Notes under the pieces: model-generated
The model's input: the letters and a program-made list of their open reading frames with translations, nothing else
Told to the model about the DNA's origin: nothing
Database searches by the model: none
Shown here: piece by piece, positions 5,595 to 9,189 of the stretch
Layout of the letters: every line of letters starts with the position of its first letter
How positions within the stretch are numbered: the first letter of the stretch is position 1
From: Spirochaetes bacterium ADurb.Bin110
Lineage (GTDB): Bacteria > Spirochaetota > Spirochaetia > Treponematales > Rectinemataceae
Reading direction: 5' to 3'
Assembly: GCA_002070755.1 (NCBI GenBank)
Contig: MWDY01000285.1
Coordinates: 1 to 9,189 of the forward strand
Length of the DNA: 9,189 nucleotides
Translations under genes and position numbers: made by a program

Positions 5595-7955
5595 ATGAAC
5601 GAAAGAATAAGACGTCTTCGAGAAGAGAGTTTCAATGCCAAACCAAGTTTTTCGGCTGAGCGAGCATTATTGACTACCGAGTTCTATAAGGAATGGTATG
5701 GCCGTGTTTCGATGCCTGTGCTCAGGGCAATGAACTTCTATAATCTATGCGAAAAGAAGACTATCTATATTGGTCCGGATGAGCTCATAGTAGGAGAGAG
5801 AGGGCCCAAGCCCAAAGCCGTATCTACCTTTCCAGAATTGACATGCCATTCCGAAGAGGATCTGCGAATTCTCGATTCAAGACAGATGACAAGCTACTCA
5901 GTTTCCGCAGAGGACATGGAAATCTACAAGACAAAGGTTATCCCTTACTGGAGAGGCAGAAGTCTTCGCGATAGAGCATTTGCGGAAATACCAAATGAAT
6001 GGAAGGATCTCTATGAGGCAGGGCTATTCACGGAATTCATGGAGCAGAGAGCTCCGGGCCACACTGCATTGGATGGATCAATATATCGCAAGGGGCTAAA
6101 TGCTAGACGGGCAGAGATTGCCGCCGCAAGAGCAGCCCTGGACTGGGGAAAAGACCCCGATGTTCTCGCCAAAGATGAAGAACTCAAGGCTATGGATATC
6201 GCGTGCAGAGCTGCAATCCTATTTGCCGATCGTCATGCGAAGCTTGCAGATGCGATGGCCTGCTCTGAGCGCAATCCTAGGCGTTCCGCTGAGCTTAGGC
6301 AGATCGCCGAGGTCTGTCGCAGAGTGCCTGCCCAGGCTCCACGCAATTTCTGGGAAGCTATACAGATGTATTGGTTTGTCCACCTTGGCACCATTACCGA
6401 ACTAAATGGCTGGGACGCAATGAGTCCGGGGCACTTCGACCAGCATCTAGCGCCATTCTTTGAGCAGGACCTCGAAAATGGAACACTCGATAGGGATAAG
6501 GCAAAAGAGTTTCTGTCATGTTTCTGGATCAAGGTGAACAACACCCCAGCGCCGCCTAAAGTCGGTGTTACGGCTGCCGAAAGCGGAACATACAATGATT
6601 TCACTAACATAAATCTTGGGGGTCTAAGGCCTGATGGCTCGGATGGATCTAATGAGATATCCTATCTTGCGCTCGAGGTGCTGGATGAGCTACAGCTTCT
6701 GCAGCCACAAGCTAACCTTCAGGTAAGCGCAAAGACGCCGGAGCAGCTCTTAAAGACTGCATGCAAGGTAGCTCGCCGCGGATCGGGCTATCCTTCGTTT
6801 TTCAATGCGGATGAAGTTATAATGGCTCAGCTCGGAATGGGCAAACAAATCGAAGATGCTCGTGAAGGCGGTATTTCCGGTTGTATCGAGACCGGATGCT
6901 TTGGCAAAGAGGCTTATCTTCTCCATGGCTATCTCAATTCTCCAAAGATACTCGAGCTAGTTCTCAACAATGGTACCGATCCGTTAAGCGGCAAGGCGAT
7001 TGGCCTTAGGACAGGGGATCCATCCAATTTCCAGACCTTCGAGGAGTTGTATGCTGCCTTTGAACGCCAGCTCGAATATATAGTCGATATAAAAGTGAAG
7101 GTTTCAAATTATCTAGACCGAACGTTCGCTGAGTATGCGCCAGCTCCTTTCTTGTCTTCTGTGGTAGCCGACTGCATCGCAAAAGGAAAAGATTATTACA
7201 ATGGCGGAGCGCGATACAACACGGACTATATACAGTGCTGCGGGCTTGGGACAATGACCGACTCGCTATCCTCCATTAAGACTCATATATATGAAAAGAA
7301 AGATATAAAATGGAATGAGCTTCTCCGCGCTCTATCCTCAGATTGGCAAGAAAATGAGAGTCTAAGGCTCCTTATGGCGAACAAAACGCCACGCTTCGGA
7401 AATGACGATGATGCGGCCGATTCCATTGCTCGGCGTGTTTTTGATAGCTGGCTCGGGGTTATCGATGGAAGAGCTTCTCCTAGGGGCGGAACCTATCACA
7501 TCGACCTATTATCCACTACCTGCCATGTATATTTTGGCCTAAAGACCGGAGCAAGCGCCGATGGAAGGCACGCACATTCTCCAATATCCGACGGAGCATC
7601 TCCAGCACAGGGGGCCGACCGAAATGGCCCCACCGCGGTGATCAAGAGCCTAGTAAAAATAGATTCGGCAAAAACTGGTGGTTGTCTTCTAAACCAGCGC
7701 TTTCTTCCCAAGACGCTCGAAGGGGAAAAAGGTATCGATAACCTAGCAAATCTAATAAGAGCCTATTTCCGACTAGGTGGCCACCATATTCAGTTCAATG
7801 TCGTCGATACAATAACGCTGCGCGAGGCTCAAAAAAAGCCCGAAAACTATCGCAACCTACTCGTGCGTGTAGCTGGATATTCGGACTATTTCGTAGACCT
7901 AGATCGCAACCACCAGGAAGAAATAATAAGTCGGACAGCACAGGAGGCATTCTGA
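5595..7955 (+). CDS. hypD: Glycyl radical enzyme, trans-4-hydroxy-L-proline dehydratase type
   Basis: HypD removes water from trans-4-hydroxy-L-proline to give 1-pyrroline-5-carboxylate, which ProC reduces to proline. The 786-residue protein has the N-terminal PFL-like domain and the C-terminal glycine radical domain with RVAGYSDYF (radical Gly761). The thiyl cysteine is in SGCIETGCFGKEAY (Cys430, Glu432). This ETGCFGKEAY form is what I recall from HypD. Glycerol, propanediol and choline enzymes carry a GCVEPQ-like motif instead. Adding 4 to align with Clostridioides difficile HypD, the active-site residues I remember all fall in place: F152, H160, D278, S334, F340, C434, E436, Y450, T645, G765. 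These come from memory, not alignment. The related hydroxyproline C-N lyase HplG is an alternative I cannot exclude. No proC lies in the window. It follows its activase by 20 bases. Oxygen would destroy the radical, so the host is anaerobic. Confidence 0.88.
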   Translation: MNERIRRLREESFNAKPSFSAERALLTTEFYKEWYGRVSMPVLRAMNFYNLCEKKTIYIGPDELIVGERGPKPKAVSTFPELTCHSEEDLRILDSRQMTSYSVSAEDMEIYKTKVIPYWRGRSLRDRAFAEIPNEWKDLYEAGLFTEFMEQRAPGHTALDGSIYRKGLNARRAEIAAARAALDWGKDPDVLAKDEELKAMDIACRAAILFADRHAKLADAMACSERNPRRSAELRQIAEVCRRVPAQAPRNFWEAIQMYWFVHLGTITELNGWDAMSPGHFDQHLAPFFEQDLENGTLDRDKAKEFLSCFWIKVNNTPAPPKVGVTAAESGTYNDFTNINLGGLRPDGSDGSNEISYLALEVLDELQLLQPQANLQVSAKTPEQLLKTACKVARRGSGYPSFFNADEVIMAQLGMGKQIEDAREGGISGCIETGCFGKEAYLLHGYLNSPKILELVLNNGTDPLSGKAIGLRTGDPSNFQTFEELYAAFERQLEYIVDIKVKVSNYLDRTFAEYAPAPFLSSVVADCIAKGKDYYNGGARYNTDYIQCCGLGTMTDSLSSIKTHIYEKKDIKWNELLRALSSDWQENESLRLLMANKTPRFGNDDDAADSIARRVFDSWLGVIDGRASPRGGTYHIDLLSTTCHVYFGLKTGASADGRHAHSPISDGASPAQGADRNGPTAVIKSLVKIDSAKTGGCLLNQRFLPKTLEGEKGIDNLANLIRAYFRLGGHHIQFNVVDTITLREAQKKPENYRNLLVRVAGYSDYFVDLDRNHQEEIISRTAQEAF

Positions 7956-8058
7956 ATATGCACAGATCTGTACTTCGTTCTTAATTCAGATAGTTAGAAG
8001 GTCATCAATAGGCAAGACTTTCAATACTCATCGAATACCCCAAAAACCAGCATAAGAG

Positions 8059-9036
8059 TCAAAGCAAGCGAATAATTTCATACATCAATATCCCGCCCGC
8101 TACAGCGACATTGAGCGAATCGCTACCAGCAGCCATTGGGATGCGGACCTGCGTATCTGCAAGAGCCAGGACTTCTATCGGAAGGCCATAGCCTTCGTTT
8201 CCCAATATAAGGATAACTGAATCGGAGCGATAGTTTAGTGCGGATGAATCCTCGCTAGTATGGCGCGAAAAAGCAAATCTCAGCGCTTCTGGATTTATGG
8301 CTTTTTCTGTCAATGCTGCTGCTATTATCTTCATACCCTCTCGATTAAGTGCTCCCAGGGTATCTAAATCTACACTCCATATTGGAATAGAAAAGACATT
8401 TCCCATGGATGCGCGGATAGTCTTTCGATAGTAAGGATTGGCGCAGCCTGGACCAAGAAGAACAGCCGCAGCACCAAGGCAAGCTGCCGTTCGGATAAGA
8501 GCGCCTAGATTCGAAGGATCAGTGACGTTCCAAAGGCAGAGATATAGCTGGCATCTCGAAGATTCTGCCATTCCTAATCTTCTAGAACTCGTCATTTCTG
8601 ATCCTCTAGAACTTAAGTCCATCGGTTTTCTGGCTAATATCTCCTGGGAAATGCTCCTTAGGTCAAACGGCTTTATTTGTGGAATCTCCGCGACAGCTAT
8701 CGCTCCTCGATGAAATCTAAAATCCACGAGATTGCAGACTGACTCATGGCTCATGATACGCATTGGGAAAATAATTTCCCCAATATTGCCGCCGCTGGCT
8801 ACATCATCATCTTGGATTGGACAAGCAGAAGACTCTTTCGCTTTTTTGCGCCAATATTCTTCTTGCGCTTCGGTACAAACTAAGAAGCGCGGCACTACTC
8901 CCGATTCTAGAGCTTTTTCTATGACAATGCGTCCTTCGAGAACCATAAGTCCCTGAGTTGTGAGGTCTTTTTCTTTTATATTTGCAAGGAGGCTAAGATC
9001 AAGATCCTCGATGGGAATAGGTTTCTCTTCTGACAT
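8059..9036 (-). CDS. TrmH/SpoU-family RNA 2'-O-ribose methyltransferase
   Basis: Transfers a methyl group from S-adenosylmethionine to a ribose 2'-OH in rRNA or tRNA. The target cannot be read from the sequence. It contains an N-terminal substrate-binding-like domain (LEGRIVIEKALESGVVPRFL at about 33-52) and a C-terminal SPOUT knot domain with the three signature motifs: NVTDPSNLGALIRTA, ILGNEGYGLP and IPMAAGSDSLNVAVAGGILM. The 325 residues exceed the usual 240-280. Extra length lies between the two domains, including a Ser/Arg-rich linker (DLSSRGSEMTSSRR). An in-frame TGA 9 bases upstream fixes ATG 9036 as the earliest start. A GGAG lies a rather long 12 bases upstream. It follows a Fur-like gene by 68 bases and converges on the hypD operon. 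Confidence 0.92.
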   Translation of the reverse strand: MSEEKPIPIEDLDLSLLANIKEKDLTTQGLMVLEGRIVIEKALESGVVPRFLVCTEAQEEYWRKKAKESSACPIQDDDVASGGNIGEIIFPMRIMSHESVCNLVDFRFHRGAIAVAEIPQIKPFDLRSISQEILARKPMDLSSRGSEMTSSRRLGMAESSRCQLYLCLWNVTDPSNLGALIRTAACLGAAAVLLGPGCANPYYRKTIRASMGNVFSIPIWSVDLDTLGALNREGMKIIAAALTEKAINPEALRFAFSRHTSEDSSALNYRSDSVILILGNEGYGLPIEVLALADTQVRIPMAAGSDSLNVAVAGGILMYEIIRLL

Positions 9037-9064
9037 CCTTTGTCAAATCTCCTTTTTTCGACCT

Positions 9065-9078
9065 CCCTGCATACAGGG
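9065..9078. other. Small hairpin between the Fur-like gene and the methyltransferase
   Basis: CCCTG and CAGGG form a perfect 5-base-pair stem with a 4-base loop in the 68-base gap. On the minus strand it is followed by GAGG and A-rich sequence, not a run of T, so it is not a standard terminator. It could be an mRNA processing or translation-control element. It may be chance. Confidence 0.25.
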
Positions 9079-9104
9079 TTTGCAGCAATAAGGGAAAAAG
9101 GCCA

Positions 9105-9189
9105 TCAGTCATGCTTGCGGCACTCGCCGCATATACCAATAGCATAAAAATAGTGCGAAGTTATCGAAAGTCCATTTTTAGCGCTCATC
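9105..9189 (-). CDS. Fur/PerR-family regulator, C-terminal end (enters from outside the window)
   Basis: The minus strand from the window edge encodes 27 residues ending ITSHYFYAIGICGECRKHD, then TGA (9107-9105). A His-aromatic stretch followed by GICxxC near the C-terminus is the usual tail of Fur-superfamily regulators (Fur, PerR, Zur), where CxxC helps hold the structural zinc. The DNA-binding domain lies outside the window, so the metal or peroxide specificity cannot be told. It is followed 68 bases later by the methyltransferase on the same strand, so the two may be co-transcribed. Confidence 0.65.
   Translation of the reverse strand, partial: MSAKNGLSITSHYFYAIGICGECRKHD

Noticed and set aside
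5595..7955. Glycyl radical glycerol dehydratase, suggested by the neighbouring glpK
   Set aside because: The active-site segment is GCIETGCFGKEAY, the HypD form as I remember it, and not the GCVEPQ-like form of glycerol, propanediol and choline enzymes.
7956..8058. Terminator between the convergent hypD and methyltransferase genes
   Set aside because: Only a 10-base palindrome (ACAGATCTGT) is present, with no GC-rich stem followed by a T run on either strand.
9041..9046. TTGACA on the minus strand just before the methyltransferase start
   Set aside because: The -10 region would lie inside the coding sequence and no good hexamer is there.

Overview
The window reads as bacterial chromosome: strong GGAGG-type ribosome binding sites, tightly packed genes and roughly half G+C by eye. 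The glycyl radical enzyme system and several oxygen-sensitive-looking redox genes point to an anaerobe. The zinc-ribbon transposase fragment at the left edge resembles elements I associate with Spirochaetota, but that assignment is a low-confidence guess.

Left edge (1-540): mobile-element debris on the minus strand. A zinc-ribbon transposase-type gene runs off the window, next to a broken C-terminal piece of an IS110-family transposase with a stop codon and a frame break.

Minus-strand block (655-4148), read right to left: glycerol kinase (glpK), a possible 22-codon micro-ORF, a C_GCAxxG_C_C-family cysteine protein, a SagB/ThcOx-type nitroreductase-like flavoprotein, and a PF04008 'adenosine-specific kinase' family protein. 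The first genes are closely spaced and probably co-transcribed. The last is 144 bases further on.

Divergent control region (4149-4539): it separates glpK from the plus-strand operon. It holds overlapping inverted repeats across the predicted glpK -10 box, a plus-strand promoter, and a small, apparently frameshifted gene. In both directions a good -10 hexamer sits exactly 6 bases before an ATG, which suggests leaderless transcripts.

Plus-strand operon (4540-7955): a radical-SAM glycyl radical enzyme activase followed 20 bases later by its enzyme. The enzyme closely matches trans-4-hydroxy-L-proline dehydratase (HypD). All ten active-site positions I could recall for the Clostridioides difficile enzyme are conserved. 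The expected partner proC (pyrroline-5-carboxylate reductase) is not in the window.

Right end (8059-9189), minus strand: a TrmH/SpoU-family RNA 2'-O-methyltransferase, preceded by the last 27 codons of what looks like a Fur/PerR-family metal-dependent regulator. The metabolic core is therefore hydroxyproline dehydration facing glycerol phosphorylation across a shared control region, with several small redox proteins behind glpK. I found no CRISPR array, tRNA, rRNA or convincing intrinsic terminator.
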